From positions 1 through 50,614 of the forward strand of contig AZLU01000176.1 in assembly GCA_002224055.1 (NCBI GenBank): a DNA stretch of 50,614 nt, read 5' to 3'. The DNA comes from Pezizomycotina sp. ARF18. Lineage: Eukaryota > Ascomycota. Position numbers and translations under genes: made by a program. The notes under the pieces were generated by a model. That model saw only the letters and a list, made by a program, of their open reading frames with translations. It made no database searches and had not been told where the DNA came from. Shown in pieces: positions 1 through 11,252 of the stretch (position 1 is the first letter of the stretch; each line of letters starts with the position of its first letter).

Positions 1-143
1 ATTCCCTCATGGCCTATTCAAGCACCGTATTCTCTCTCTCCTACGCGTTCCGGCTCGTCGTCAAATCCGCGTCATAATGCATTCGACTCCGCAACGTCCA
101 GTTTCCGTCAACGCTGACAATTCCATCACTACCTCATAGTCCC

Positions 144-780
144 TTGTGGCTTCGGCAGCGCTTGCTGCAAGCCGTGGCAATGCTACTGGGCAGGACGGCA
201 ACCCCTCCGCGGAGTCTGCTTCGAGAACGTCGGCCCACCCTCGTCGACCTCGCGTCAACGAGCCGATCCAAGCTCCGACGTCAACCGATCCAAGCTCCCG
301 AGGACGTCACTCCAAGTGTAAATCTTTACGCCGGTTTGTTTTCCCACCCCTTCACGCTCATCTTCTTTCAAAAGCTAACACATTTCTGCTCTAGGTTCCT
401 GCGACACTGTCAACAAGTGTTGCGACGCGATGGTCTGCTTCCACTCTTTCAAGTCCTTGCACGGAACTTACGGGGATAAGGCCAACAGCGGTCGCTGCGT
501 TTATCCTCTCCAGGTTGGACGCTGCGAACGTATCCCCATCCAGGGACAGTTGTTCAAGAGGGTGGATCCGCCGTGTCAGGAGGCCATGGTAAGCCCCTCT
601 TACTCCCCACTCACACTCCCTCAATGTCCTCAGGTATTAACATATGCTGACAATAAAATTTGAATAGCTAGGTGCGAAAATGACTGGGACTGCTGCCAGC
701 TCGACTGCAGCGTTCCCTTGATGGGCGATCGCCATATGAACACCAAGATCTGCAACGGTTCGGCTTTAACCGTCGTATAA
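144..780 (+). pseudogene. K1: secreted two-unit knottin-like protein, 5' end damaged
   Basis: Two cysteine modules are clear. The exon at about 395-588 reads SCDTVNKCCDAMVC, then GRC and VGRC, and ends with a PPC just before a GTAAGC donor at 589. The last exon (about 672-780) reads CENDWDCCQLDC and a final C, ending in TAA at 778-780. This is the C-x5-CC-x3/4-C pattern of the other loci, and the PPC would be C1 of the second unit. A candidate signal-peptide end (SLVASAALAAS) lies near 141-175, but an in-frame TAG precedes it and it is not in frame with the cysteine exon, which joins the frame at 144 through a phase-1 donor at 316. The frame across the last intron is off by one. Either a pseudogene or a sequence with errors. 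Function unknown; a secreted disulfide-rich peptide is inferred. Confidence 0.5.
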
Positions 781-2256
781 ACAACGATTCTTGGTGAAAG
801 ATCCATTAAGGAAACGACAAAACGATCAGAAAAAAGTGTTATCTTTGCTTTTATTATAGGGAATTTTTCTATTTTCAGAATGCTTTATAATGAGTGTTTT
901 TGTCTCATTTTTCTAAGGATTCGATTATTTTGTTTTTACGACAACGGACAACAAAACAATGTTTCTAACGAAAAGAAATAGGGATAGGGAGTTCTTGGTA
1001 TTTAGCAGATCTAAATCAAACTTGAATTGAAAATCTTATAATACAGTATTTCTCAACATCGTGATTTGCAATTTCGAACACCAATGTTTCGAGTGAAAGG
1101 CCATACGGAGAATACGGACGAGTATTCTATGAGTTATTTTCAATTATGATACTCCTCTACTTGATCTCAAAGGAAAGATAGTCAGGTCATTCTAGACTAG
1201 AACCGCCCTATAGGTAGAGATTTGAGAATCATACGTGAGATACCTTTTACAGTACATAGTGCCACACTAGCCTATGCTAATGACCATACCGAGTGGGTTC
1301 CTTGTATATAATCTTGTCCTCGCGATTACGGTACTTCTCATGTTTACTATAAATATATTAATATCTTATTTCCAGGCTTTCTTCCTTGCGTATCTATGTT
1401 CAATCAAAAAGAACTACAACAATACGGACCTCGTTTATTGCACCTCCCAAACCACACGAAACTTGAACTCACTAATAAAAGCTAATATGCTCTCACCCCC
1501 CATTCTCACTACTCATCTTCTATTTCATGCTGGATACACTGTCGCGGTGCCGACTTCTACTGAAGCCGTACCGTGTGTTAAGCTAGGCGGTAGGTGGCAT
1601 TGCCACCCTCAGGTTTTTATAACGCTAACTAAATATTCGGATGAAAAAGGAGACTGCTTGAGAGGGTCATGTCGAGTTATATTTAGATGTGTACTTCTCA
1701 ATTGTGTTTTCAATGGATATTGGCTAAGATAATGGAACGTAAAAATGTGGAATGTAAAGCGAGTCTCAAATGCATTCAAGCGTGCCAGTTGTATTGTTCT
1801 TCGATGTAGTCCCTGCGATGTCCTGTGTTGTGTTGAGAAAATTCAGAAAATTTTGCGGGTGCGGAGTATTGGCCCTCCGATCGTGAATATTATGGTAACT
1901 CACGTCCCTCGAGTGATTGATTATATTCAAGATATAAAACATAAAACCCATGCTATTGGTATCAATAATAAAAGTCATGCTTGTTAAAAAAGACTCAAAA
2001 TAATCCTTTCACGTTTTCCATGCTATGAATACAATGAATATTTTTATTACGTTTCTCTACTTTGCATTCAATTGGTTTCTTTCTTTCGTTTTTCTTGTTT
2101 CTATACATCTGATACTCTCTACTTAACTCATTCAAATGTATGATAAAATCCTTGCTGTATGAACCATTACTTCGCAAAAGACATATTTACTGCTTGAATA
2201 TGATTGCATTAATCCTCCTCAGTTATCTCCAATAATCTAGAAGCTAAAGGGCAAAA
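781..2256. other. Gene-free stretch
   Basis: AT-rich sequence without convincing coding potential. The open frames here lack signal peptides, cysteine modules and splice signals, and their amino-acid composition looks random. No repeat or RNA gene was recognised. Confidence 0.5.
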
Positions 2257-2666
2257 ATGAAGTACTCTACCTTTTTTATTATTACTAATCATTACGTCTT
2301 TCAGCTACGCAGAGTCAAACGTTGCCAGTTCGCTGAACGAAAAATATACGAGGTGTGGAAGAGAAGATAGTAGGATGGCGCTTCGACGAAAACCCCTAAA
2401 TTCATATTCTTTCAGGTCGGTATACTGAGGTTATTATTAAACAGATCTGCGATTCGGATAACGCCTGCTGCAAGGGCTTTGTGTGTATCGATAACGGAGC
2501 GCTAGGAAAGACGTCGTTAGGATGGTTGGGATGGTGGTGTCCGAAGGCGACTATAGTCATGGGGAACAAAGCCTTTGCCGGCGGCGGTCAGAGACCCCCG
2601 AGTTGCCCTTTGGAAGTCCTTGTTGTATTACTGCAATCACGCTTGCTTTTTCATGTCATGGTTTAA
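2257..2666 (+). pseudogene. K2: knottin-like secreted peptide, broken
   Basis: The ATG at 2257 opens MKYSTFF. After a one-base shift in a T run the next frame continues LLLIITSFSYAES, which together look like a signal peptide with its cleavage region. The cysteine module starts near 2446 and reads ICDSDNACCKGFVC, the C-x5-CC-x4-C core of this cluster. Beyond it the frame becomes unclear. The literal frame ends at TAA 2664-2666 without a convincing C6, while another frame has a CNHAC stretch. The intron between signal and module is probable (acceptor around 2445), but its donor is uncertain. Probably a decayed or error-containing member. The cysteine core is solid; the 3' end is not. Confidence 0.45.
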
Positions 2667-3118
2667 AAGCCTATAAGCGGACCCCAGACAAACCTCTTGA
2701 GACTTATTACGAGAACTGTACTGGATAAATGTCGTTTCGTACTGAACGCGACAGAATAGGAGTTAGAAGCAAGCACTGGCTTGGAGCACCAATCTTATTT
2801 ACGGGACGTGCATCGGGAAATGAGTACAGGTGTCACTGAAGCTTCCGATTGGCGCACAGAGCCAACTTTCCGCCCGCATCTTAGAAGACAAGCCTTGTTT
2901 TTCGCCCTTTCCGAACTCCGAACACAATTTCACGAAATGTTGGAGAAAACAAGCGCTAAGGCCTTTAACCGCCAGTTATGAAAAATGAAAAAAAGTAAAA
3001 AAAAAATGAAACCCTTTATAAAGCCTTGTTAGAAAGGGGCAATAAATACTGACTCCCGTTTGCCTTCTTCAGTGTTCATCACGGTACATATATTATACGG
3101 TCGCATCGTTTTCATAAA

Positions 3119-3833
3119 ATGATCCTAAGAGTCCAATAATTCTACTAGTAACGCTGGCGGTTCCGGTTTTCGCCAAGCACGCAATCGAGGTCCAATTACC
3201 AGCATGCCTTGGACTTGAATGCTGCCCTGAAAAGAGTATGAAATTCCCTCTCCGTCTCGGTTTGATCGACCCCGATCATTCGCCGAAGCTAACTTTGTTA
3301 ACGCATCTCCCAATAGATTTTGCTCCGGTTACGCTGATTGTTGTTTAGGGCTAAGTTGCCAGCGCTTAAGCCCTAACTCGGTTATTTACCAATGCCAACC
3401 GGCCCGACCGCAATAGAAATGCTCCTCGACTCCAGACCCGATAAACCGCGTAAGTTATTACTATAGCCAACTGCGATGGTATATATAAACGCTCGAGCTA
3501 ACACGGCTTTTAGGAATTTGTTCTCCTGGCTCCGACGAGGCTTGTTGCGACGGCTACGCATGTTCTTCTTTCCTTATCAATCAGCACACCGGCGGCCGAT
3601 GTGTTCCGCGTCGCAATGCTCTAGAAGCTCCGGTACGTCATCCCACCATGAAATTTCGACCATTCTTGGGCTTAGATAGAGATATAGCCCTCTGGTCGGT
3701 GGTATTTAAGGATGCAGATAGCTAACTCTTGTAACGGCCTTTAGAAAACTGTTCTTTTATCAAAGGTTGTTGTCCAGGGCTTGTTTGTAATGCTTCGGGA
3801 GACGGAAAGGCTGGGACATGCGAAGAGCAGTAA
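3119..3833 (+). CDS. K3: multi-unit secreted knottin-like protein with frameshifts
   Basis: The ATG at 3119 gives MILRVQ. One base out of frame follows the hydrophobic stretch ILLVTLAVPVFAKHA (a signal peptide), then PACLGLECC. Three further cysteine exons follow: 3317-3449 (FCSGYADCCLGLSC), 3514-3632 (ICSPGSDEACCDGYAC, then GGRC) and 3745-3833 (NCSFIKGCCPGLVC, then GTC, stop TAA 3831-3833). Introns have GT-AG ends and CTAAC branch sites just upstream. Exons should start and end in phase 1, but 3317-3449 is two bases short and 3514-3632 one base short of a multiple of three, which explains the apparent TAG near 3425. The same family as K4 and K5. Target and function unknown. Confidence 0.65.
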
Positions 3834-4387
3834 ACAATAGAACTGCTACGATACAATTTTCTCTCATTTAATTTCCCAAAGGCATATAAAATGATAGTTC
3901 CGTGATTACAGCTAATGAAAAAAAAGGGCATACCAATCTTGGTGCTAGTATTATTGATTTCCAGAGTGTGGTCTACCGCTATAAAGCTATGACATGAGCA
4001 CCTGAATAATCTACCATTAGGCTTCATCCAATATTTGCACCATTACTGAAGGAAGCGCAAAGAAATTCAAGGCGGCGTCTAGAAATATTCCCGGTACTCG
4101 AGGGAGTATTCCGGCCACAAGTGTTTCATTGGTTTAAGGCGCCGAGCCATTGAACCGCCGGGTAATAAATATGGGTTCCAGAAAACATCAAAGAACAGTG
4201 TACCAAGATTTAGATTTCAAACCAGCAATGAAATACTGTCAAAGCGCAGTCAACGTGGTTTATGCTTATCTGTTTCATGCAGCTTACTAATATAAAAATT
4301 CTCATTCTGATAGTGGGGCACTTGTATCTGCACAGGCTCTTTCCTGCACCGCCATCAGGTCTGCGAACTATAAATATATCGAGTAGC

Positions 4388-4398
4388 TATATAAAAGG
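4388..4398 (+). promoter_or_regulatory. TATA box of K4
   Basis: TATATAAAAGG lies about 95 bp upstream of the K4 start codon, with a second TATA-like motif just before it. This is the usual RNA polymerase II core promoter layout. Confidence 0.5.
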
Positions 4399-4492
4399 CA
4401 CAGCCCCGCCGCGATCTCATTATCTCACTAAAAATGAAGAGAAACTGTTTCCATTTTCAAAGCATAAACAACTTTACTAGACTTCAACCGCG

Positions 4493-5291
4493 ATGATTTT
4501 GATCACGACAGTACTAATTCCGATATATATACTACTCTGGCGGATAACCGTTACAGTTGCTGCTCCAAACCCAACGCCAACTACGCCTCTAAAACCGCGG
4601 TTTCCGGGCTGCACGGGGCCTGATGGATGCTGCAAGGCTAACAGTAAGTAGTCCTTACAAGAGCATAACAGGTCTCATACTTATGATAATTTGGACGAAG
4701 GCTAACTAGCAATTCTCTCACGAATGGTGGCATTCTTCCTAGATTTCTGCCATTTCTTTACAGATTGCTGCGAGGGCCTTTACTGCCAATCAACCGATCT
4801 GGACGGTCCCATAGCCTCATGCGCACCGCTTCCGGCACCTAGGCCTAGTTTATATTGTCAAAAGCTGGGCGACAAGACACGTAAGAAAAATAATTGCTTC
4901 CAGATATCGTCCTAGAATAAATACTAATAACATCCTCTTTCGCGTCTAGTTGACGGACTGACCAACGAACCCAGCAAATGTTCAGGCCAGGAAGACTGTT
5001 GTGAAGGAGGCGCATGCGTTCGCTATAAATACGGGCCGGGCATGAAAGGGACTAACTTCCAACATTGCGTACCGACCAAGACATGCCGACAAAAAGTCGT
5101 GAGTACTTCCTACAGGCAGCCTTTGACAAAGTCGTCTCGGCAAAGGTTTAGGCTAACGTTAGTATATATTTTTAGAATTCTGTGACTTAGAAAATGGCTG
5201 TTGTAGCCCGAGCATGTTTTGCAAGATTCAGTGGCAGTGGCCCGTGGGCAACGAACAGTTTATTCCAGTAGGGACATGTTCATATAATTAA
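4493..5291 (+). CDS. K4: four-exon secreted multi-knottin protein
   Basis: Exons 4493-4643, 4743-4880, 4950-5098 and 5176-5291. Exon 1 encodes a hydrophobic signal region (IPIYILLW), a Pro/Thr spacer and PGCTGPDGCC. Exon 2 reads FCHFFTDCCEGLYC and ends with an LYC. Exon 3 reads KCSGQEDCCEGGAC and ends with HC and a TC. Exon 4 reads FCDLENGCCSPSMFC and stops at 5289-5291. The last Cys of each exon is C1 of the next unit, so introns fall between C1 and C2, in phase 1. Frames join cleanly at the first two introns. Exon 3 is one base short (149 nt), beside an A5 run, so the last junction is off by one. Best explained as a single-base deletion. K5 is its inverted paralogue. Role unknown; likely an extracellular disulfide-rich protein. 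Confidence 0.75.
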
Positions 5292-5574
5292 TTATAGATA
5301 TCAGGAAATATCCTTCTTATGCGACTATCATAAGAAATACAGGCACCGATTCGGTGAGAGGGCCTGTGAAAAAATCTTCCACAGGATCTGATTAAATCGA
5401 ATATCTCGGAGTAAGCGTCTCACATAGAACGTTAACGGTTATATTGGTTTTTTAAGTTGCTTTATGGACTAAAGAGCTTCTAGAATAACTCCTGATAGTG
5501 ATGCGGGAGCTTGTGTTCCGCCAGGGTTGGTTATTTCAGAACCCTCTATTATATTTTGTGGCGCCACCTCAAAG
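5292..5574. other. Shared 3' intergenic region of K4 and K5
   Basis: About 280 bp between two convergent stop codons (K4 stop 5291, K5 stop 5575). No gene seen. It must contain both polyadenylation regions; I recognise no specific signal beyond AT-rich stretches. Confidence 0.5.
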
Positions 5575-6431
5575 TTAAGAATTGAGTGCGGGTACCCAGG
5601 GCTTCGGGTCCGATATACAGGTTCCAACCCATTGCTTCGCAGGTCCCACCAGCCACTTTGCTAGGCAGAACAGATTCGGGCAGCAACCCTCCCTCATAGT
5701 ACAGAGGTCTACATCATTCGTGGTTAGCACAGCATAAACTTTTAGAAACGCCGCAATTATTATTAGAATGAAAAAATATGAAGAGCGGGACTAACCTCCT
5801 TCCTTACGGCATCCTGGAGTCGGAACACACCTCCCCTCGATTCCGAATGGAGGCGCGATGTATGGGCGCAGAAGCCGCTACAGCAGTCTTCCTGCGTTTT
5901 GCACTCCATGCTATCATCCCAGGCTTCACAAAAAGTGATGTTAGCGTTTTTCTCTGGCCTATTTTCAATTTACAGCAATGGCTGACGTGACGTACTGGAG
6001 AAAGCGTTGAACCCATTGGCCGTGAGTAGCGGGATGCAATTCTTCTTCGGTTTCTTGAACTTTTGGCACTAGCTGACGAGCCGCTGAAATCTGATTGACA
6101 ATAAAGGCCTAGAAAGTGTTACTTAGAGGTCGTCCTTGTGACTGCAGATAGCCAAACGGATAGAGGGGCTGAACCTTTGCAGCAGTCCGTGTGTTGAAAA
6201 CAGATGTCTGGGGGGAATGAACGACCCTTTGTTAGTATGTCCAGATATACGTTATAAGAACACGAAGGGGGCAAAGCAGGATGAGGTTTCATACTAGGTT
6301 CGTAGCAACACCCGCCAGGTCCGGGACAACCCGGAAGGCGCTTGTACAAGGTGAAAGGCAGTGAACCTGGCTAGTGGCGACAAGAGCCGACATCGCCGAC
6401 AAGAGAAATATTTCAACGTCAAGTGATTCAT
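5575..6431 (-). CDS. K5: five-exon secreted multi-knottin protein, inverted paralogue of K4
   Basis: Exons on the minus strand: 6431-6251, 6207-6175, 6108-5996, 5923-5796, 5708-5575. Exon 1 opens MNHLTLK and, one base out of frame, continues IFLLSAMSALVATSQ (signal peptide), then LPGCPGPGGCC and PSC. Exon 2 is only 33 nt and reads ICFQHTDCCK. Exon 3 begins GLYCQSDFSG, matching GLYCQST of K4. Exon 4 reads ECKTQEDCCSGFC, and exon 5 LCTMREGCCPNLFC with a final TC and stop TAA. Lengths imply one missing base in each of exons 3 and 4 (exon 4 at a GGGG run) and about three missing bases or junction mismatches in exon 1. The tiny second exon implies an extra intron between C4 and C5 that K4 lacks. 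Function unknown. Confidence 0.7.
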
Positions 6432-7430
6432 TTCTGTCAAGCTATGGGTCTCTTACTGTTGTATGTGGATAATTCTTTCGGGAACAAAGCTTTGATAAAG
6501 ATCCTACTCGAAATATAAAAGCTGTTTCATTCATTTCTCCTGGTATAATGACTTCAGAGTCCTTTACCAAATTGATAGACTATTCTAACAAGCACATGCA
6601 AGTTTAACAGTCCAATATTCGATTGGACGTTGCTTCAAATCCATCAAAGTTGCTCTAACCTGATACTTACCAATTTCTATCACTACTTTAATGCCAGCGA
6701 AAATTGAGTCTTCGAACATATCGGTCTTATTAGTGCTAAAATGGCGTCTCACGCCTATAGCCTAGAGTACCATAATAAACCGAAATAGCACTGTAACTGG
6801 ATTCTACGGCGCTCGGGGGTCTGTCTGCTATCTCTTGGCTTCTCAGCTTCGCTGCATCTTCTCGGAAAAATGAAGGACTGGTTCTACGCGCTATCAGTAA
6901 ACCATGTTTCCAGTAAAATGATTTACACGAAAATAACGGGCGCGGAAACGGATAATGGTCGAAACAACAAAGAACGGGCTGTGATGGATTCTCGGATTCG
7001 CGATGCGTTTTGCCCTATAAGGCAGTAACAATGCAATAGTGCGGCGCCAGACAAAGCGCTAAGAAACAACGGGTTTCGCGACGCCGGTGAAACACACAAT
7101 TGAATTTACACCTTCCGACGGTTGAAAGGTCTTAGAAGCTCGTCTTAAGAATCCATCTCAGACAAGTTTATCAGATATTGTGTTATTGTGCAAGGCTGAC
7201 CCCTTATCTAACGGGTCTTCTACGGAACTATTCGTATACTATATAGTGACCGGTTCCCGTATCGTCACTCGCAATCTTAGTTTCCGCCTTCTTAAATTTT
7301 TCCTTGCCCGCCGGTAAAAAAGCATATCAATTCGTCATACCTCAGCGCTCTAGGACCCGCAGTACCATTCCCTAAAGCGATATAATCTCAACTTTCGCGT
7401 TCCACAAGTATTCGCTTTCATTTCTCAAAT
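6432..7430. other. Gene-free stretch between K5 and K6
   Basis: Contains the divergent promoters of K5 and K6. TATA-like motifs occur near 6511-6522 and 7243. No cysteine module, signal peptide or repeat was seen on either strand. Confidence 0.45.
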
Positions 7431-8318
7431 ATGACGCAATGGTCTGCATATATTCTTACTTGCAATCGCTGCGTCAGGTCTGGTAATGGGGTCACATTAA
7501 CTAAGAGGGATTGCATTCCTAAAGGGCTGATGGGTAAGTACTTCAAGATCTGTCGATGTTACTATGGATTGCTAACCAAAGTTGGGATCCCTAGATCACA
7601 ACAGGCAATGCAGTTCGGACTCGGATTGCTGTAATCACGGAAATGGCGATTGGAAAGGGATATGCCAGCCATTCAAGGAGAAGGGCGAGCAAATATACCA
7701 TTACTGTGTTCCCAGAAAGCAGTACACCTCCATATACTATCCCTGAGGCGGAACTAGACCCGGACCCGAAGAAGAGAAAAGAACAAGAAGAAAAGGATCA
7801 GAAGCCAATCTGCTCAGGGATGGGAAATGCAGCGCAAAGGATGGTGAGTATAGAAGCATCGGACTTTCCAAAATCTACTTGTTTTTCACTCCCGCTTTCA
7901 AAAATCCGTACATTTGAATGCGAATGCTGATACATTATTTTACGGGCTATAGAGGTTGCGGCCTTGGATTCCATGTTGCGACGATCTCATCTGCAGTACG
8001 ACTGGGCACGAACAGCGGTACATGTGTATTGCCCGCTGCAAAGGTCCGGAAAAGCATGTCGGACGAGGCAAGGAAACTTGCCAACGCAATCGTAATCTCC
8101 CTGATGTTTTCCCCGCGCAAGGCCGGGCAATAGTCCTTTTTCACATATATCTATCTTTCACTTCGGTATTGCGTTACACACGGTACATGCCGCGTTTGGA
8201 TTTTCCTGAAGGTTTTGGCTCGTTATTTCTAGCGCCGATACAGGGCTGTTTTATTACATGGGACCGGCGTTCTAGAGGTTTGATTTGCTTTGACTTAGAT
8301 CTAATACTATTTGGTTAG
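7431..8318 (+). CDS. K6: three-exon secreted knottin-like protein with frame breaks
   Basis: Exon 1 (7431-7533) starts ATG. A hydrophobic signal (HIFLLAIAASGLVMG) is read in a neighbouring frame, followed by a frame with RDCIPKGLM that supplies C1 and a phase-1 donor GGTAAGT. Exon 2 (7595-7843) joins in frame and reads QCSSDSDCC, GIC and HYC. It then has a TGA in the literal frame, while the next frame continues with a Lys/Glu-rich linker (KKRKEQEEKDQKP) to another Cys. Exon 3 (from about 7955) reads CGLG and, after a one-base shift, PCCDDLIC, MC, ARC and TC. The 3' end is uncertain: TAG at 8131 in one frame or 8316-8318 in the cysteine frame. At least three single-base breaks. Same family as K4. 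Confidence 0.6.
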
Positions 8319-8665
8319 GTTATATTTCCAATACCTACTTCTCCCGGAATAGAATGTCTCTGTATAAAACAAAGCTACAATATAATGCTTATGACTCGTG
8401 ACCTCAACAGACTATGATCCCTTTCATCGGATTACTCAAGTATTTATGATTGAAATGTCTCGTGAAACTGAAACTGGAGTATTTGAATCAAGTTCCGACA
8501 CTGTCCGTGTAACTCTCAATCTGTCGTATTGCCTTGGCTTGACAGATACAACGAATGGATGAACATAAAGATACAACAAAGGGTTGAAAATAAATAATTC
8601 CTCGCAAACTATCCAAACCGATTCATCAACTTCTCCATTGAAGACAAAACAATCATCTCGACATA

Positions 8666-9019
8666 ATGAAAATTTCGCTATACATTGTTATCGCCGGTTT
8701 GCACCTCGTCGCAGCTCAGAAGCCGCTTGCCGCACGGAAAACGGTAAGAAAGCTGCTGTCATTTCCGTACACTATAATCGGAATTTACCGTTCGGATAGA
8801 TTCTTGTTCTCACGGCAATTTAGTGATCTGCGTCACGAACTCGCAGTGCTGCGATGTCTCGTCTGTTTGAAGCATAATAACGTTTACGGGACATGCAAAA
8901 AACCTGCTGAAACATCTACGCCTCCGCCGCGAAGCCAACGGAAACTCCTTAAATGCCGACGGTTTCTAATCTGTGGTAGGAACCCTATAAACCCCTTTCA
9001 CTTTCCATCAGGATCCTAG
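8666..9019 (+). CDS. K7: secreted knottin-like peptide
   Basis: A clean signal peptide, MKISLYIVIAGLHLVAAQ, is followed by a GTAAGA donor after KPLAARKT. The next exon (about 8800-8975) reads SCSHGN, then CVTNSQCC and, one base later, CLVCLKHNN and GTC, with two more cysteines (LKC, LIC) before a GTAGGA donor. The CC-x4-C spacing returns if one G is missing at about 8854. A terminal FCSPSSDC near 9040 may be one more incomplete unit. The unspliced frame ends at TAG 9017-9019; the true end may be nearer 9100. Family membership is well supported, the exon structure less so. Confidence 0.55.
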   Translation: MKISLYIVIAGLHLVAAQKPLAARKTVRKLLSFPYTIIGIYRSDRFLFSRQFSDLRHELAVLRCLVCLKHNNVYGTCKKPAETSTPPPRSQRKLLKCRRFLICGRNPINPFHFPSGS

Positions 9020-9225
9020 GATTATAATAATGGAATCGACGTTTTGCAGCCCCAGTAGCGATTGCAGGAGGAATATACCTCGGTAACGGATATGGACATT
9101 AGATACTGCTAGCCTGAAATACTGTGAACGAAAATATCTAAGGAAGCGTTCTGTATAACTGGCGGTATTTGCTTCCACCTCAGCCATCTTATTGTCAGTT
9201 TCGTGAACAACTCATCTGCGTCTCC

Positions 9226-9425
9226 ATGTACTACAATATTTGGTTCTTACTCTTTGCGTACACATATAGCTTCACTCCTGCCATTCAGAAGCCGAGAATA
9301 TACTCACGAGCCTTTAGTAAACAAGATGCATTAGATAAATGTGTGTTTTTTTTTTTTGTTGCGGTGGAGCGATGGCTCCGCCTTGGCACCTCCGACAGCG
9401 GTTATTTCATTTAGCTTCCGCCTGA
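9226..9425 (+). pseudogene. K8: possible short knottin-like relic
   Basis: ATG at 9226 gives MYYNIWFLLFAYTYSFTPA, a good signal peptide, then a short propeptide ending DALDKC. A run of twelve T follows and then, in a different frame, CCGGAMAPP with a stop TGA near 9423-9425. The distance from DKC to CC is close to the usual C-x5-CC, but the T run makes the frame undecidable. No convincing C5 or C6. It could be chance plus a real signal peptide. Confidence 0.3.
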
Positions 9426-10520
9426 ATTAAGCTCTGCAGTTTGCGCCTTATAAAACAAGATATCTCAATTACCAATTTCCGCTGAAGTTCCCTCATCCGC
9501 CCTTGAGTGCTCTAAGGTGTTGTAAATCGCCATAGAAACGTATATCGAGAAACAAAGGCAGCTCTCGATAGTGCGGCCTTAGTAACGGCCATTCATCGAG
9601 GTACAGTCATTTCGAACATCATCAACGAAGGCAGTTTGTATTATTACCAAGAATAGACAACAGTACAATGGAAGCGCCGGGGAAGTCAAGAGAGCAACCG
9701 CCCGAGCTATAAATGCCACGCGAACTTCATGCCTAGAAACAAACCTCCGAAAACGAAACTTCTCGCGCGTTTAAGTGTAAGTATGGCAGTGCAAAATAAC
9801 ATGCCAGGACCTAAATAAGCATTCCAAATATACCAAAAATTTCAGGTGTTCGAGAACGACCAGAAAAATATTATTTTAAAATAAATTTCCAGCGGTAATC
9901 GGCCGTTTCGTGAGACCTCGCTTAAGGTGGGCTGGGGTATCCCTGCGTTATCAAACCGTAAGAGTAATCCTCCACTATTCCGCGGTAGCGCCCGGAACAC
10001 ATAACGGTTTGCTCCAGCTTCTATTCTAGTAGCTCCCCAACCCCAGCATTAGACCTCTAGAAGCAGTTATATATAGGTCGCCTGTTCGCTGTTGGAGCAA
10101 GATATCCAAAATTCGAGATGTTGCGAATAGCCGGACTAACACAACGTATCTTTCCCACATTTCAACTTCGACAATTTTGGCGCTTCCGGGTGAAGTGAGC
10201 ATCGAGTTTTCATCTTCACTATCAAGCCAACATGTTCGCCGGTCGACTTGTCACGCGCGCAACTTTCCAGAGCTGGCGCTTGGAAGTATAAACCAACTTC
10301 TAATTTGTTTAACGGTAAGTTTTCATCTGTCATTATTTCAATGACCACGATGGTGTTTCCGGTGTGGCTAATTGAATAGAATCATTATTTAAGAAACGAC
10401 ATCCAGCCTGTCGAGTCGTCCCACCTTCATCCTATCTCTATCCATTGAGACGATCTCGAGAATCAACGTATCGAAACTCCTGAGTATTAGTCCTTACCGG
10501 TCCACGACCTCCCACAATTT
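9426..10520. other. Gene-free stretch
   Basis: No supported gene. A weak CCKSP followed by a stop near 9515-9530 (+) resembles the end of a cysteine unit, but has no signal peptide or splice context. Otherwise nothing recognised. Confidence 0.4.
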
Positions 10521-10524
10521 TCAA

Positions 10525-10532
10525 TATAAATA
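10525..10532 (+). promoter_or_regulatory. TATA box of K9
   Basis: TATAAATA about 40 bp before the K9 ATG. A very short 5' leader is implied. Confidence 0.5.
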
Positions 10533-10566
10533 TAGCCCTTCTCCACGAATATATTTCTCGTACACA

Positions 10567-10825
10567 ATGCAATTCTCGACTTCTGTCATCCTTCTCGCAC
10601 TGGCTGCTTTGGTATCGGCGTCTCCGATCGGTCCGCGTGCGGCTTCTGCCGGTCTTGACCTTGCGCCTAGATCTTGCCATAAGAACGGGGGTAAGTCCAC
10701 ATCATTCCCCGTTGATGTCAGTACGTTACTAACTTAATTTACTCGATATAGCAACATGCTGGAGCAGTAAAGTTTGCTGTAGTGGAATCTGTGATTCCAT
10801 CTCCAGTAGTTGTACCAACCACTGA
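10567..10825 (+). CDS. K9: intact single-unit secreted knottin
   Basis: Exons 10567-10690 and 10752-10825, 65 residues, no breaks. Residues 1-18 (MQFSTSVILLALAALVSA) are a signal peptide, residues 19-35 or so a short propeptide, then the knottin: SCHKNG, intron, TCWSSKVCCSGIC and SSC. The cysteine pattern C-x6-C-x5-CC-x3-C-x6-C is the canonical six-cysteine inhibitor-cystine-knot arrangement. The 61-bp intron (GTAAGT...GATATAG) is phase 1 and falls between C1 and C2. Because it is intact, it is the reference for the unit in this cluster. Such folds serve as antimicrobial peptides, protease inhibitors, channel ligands or effectors; sequence alone does not say which applies here. Confidence 0.88.
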
Positions 10826-11087
10826 GTGTCCGCCTCTGCTAGATCAGTTGCCATCGAAGAAACGGTGCTATAACTTGCTTCCACGCTACCATGCGAGAAC
10901 TCCGAGCCTCGAGGCTGGAAATCTTCCTCATCGATTCGATTCGTCATCAACAATTTCTTTCGTCCTTTTTTCCTCCTCCTTCGACCCTTGTCATTCGTTT
11001 ACCTTTTCCTACGAGCATGGCCTCATCTTTCCTTCCAGGAGGTCGTCCATTTGTAATTTCCACCTTGGTTTATTCACTGGTTTGATA

Positions 11088-11252
11088 CCCTGTTTCCGGT
11101 CTGGAACTGCTAAAGGGCTGGTACCACTACCGGACTGGAACCCTTCTTCGTCTGGCACGACACTTAGTCAGGCACTATCTCAGTCTGGTACCGTCTTCGG
11201 TCTGGTACCATCAGTCTGGCACTTCGAGGGGTCTGGTACCATACACGTCTAC
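11088..11252 (+). repeat. Degenerate CTGGTACC minisatellite
   Basis: Within about 165 bp the motif CTGG(T/A/C)AC(C) recurs about eight to nine times at irregular 12-25 bp spacing (for example GGTCTGGTACC, GTCTGGCAC, GACTGGAAC). It lies outside recognised genes, downstream of K9. Origin unknown; degenerate tandem duplication fits. Confidence 0.55.

Noticed and set aside
3125-3313. Minus-strand frame opposite K3 exon 1
   Set aside because: The plus strand carries the signal peptide and cysteine core; the minus frame has neither.
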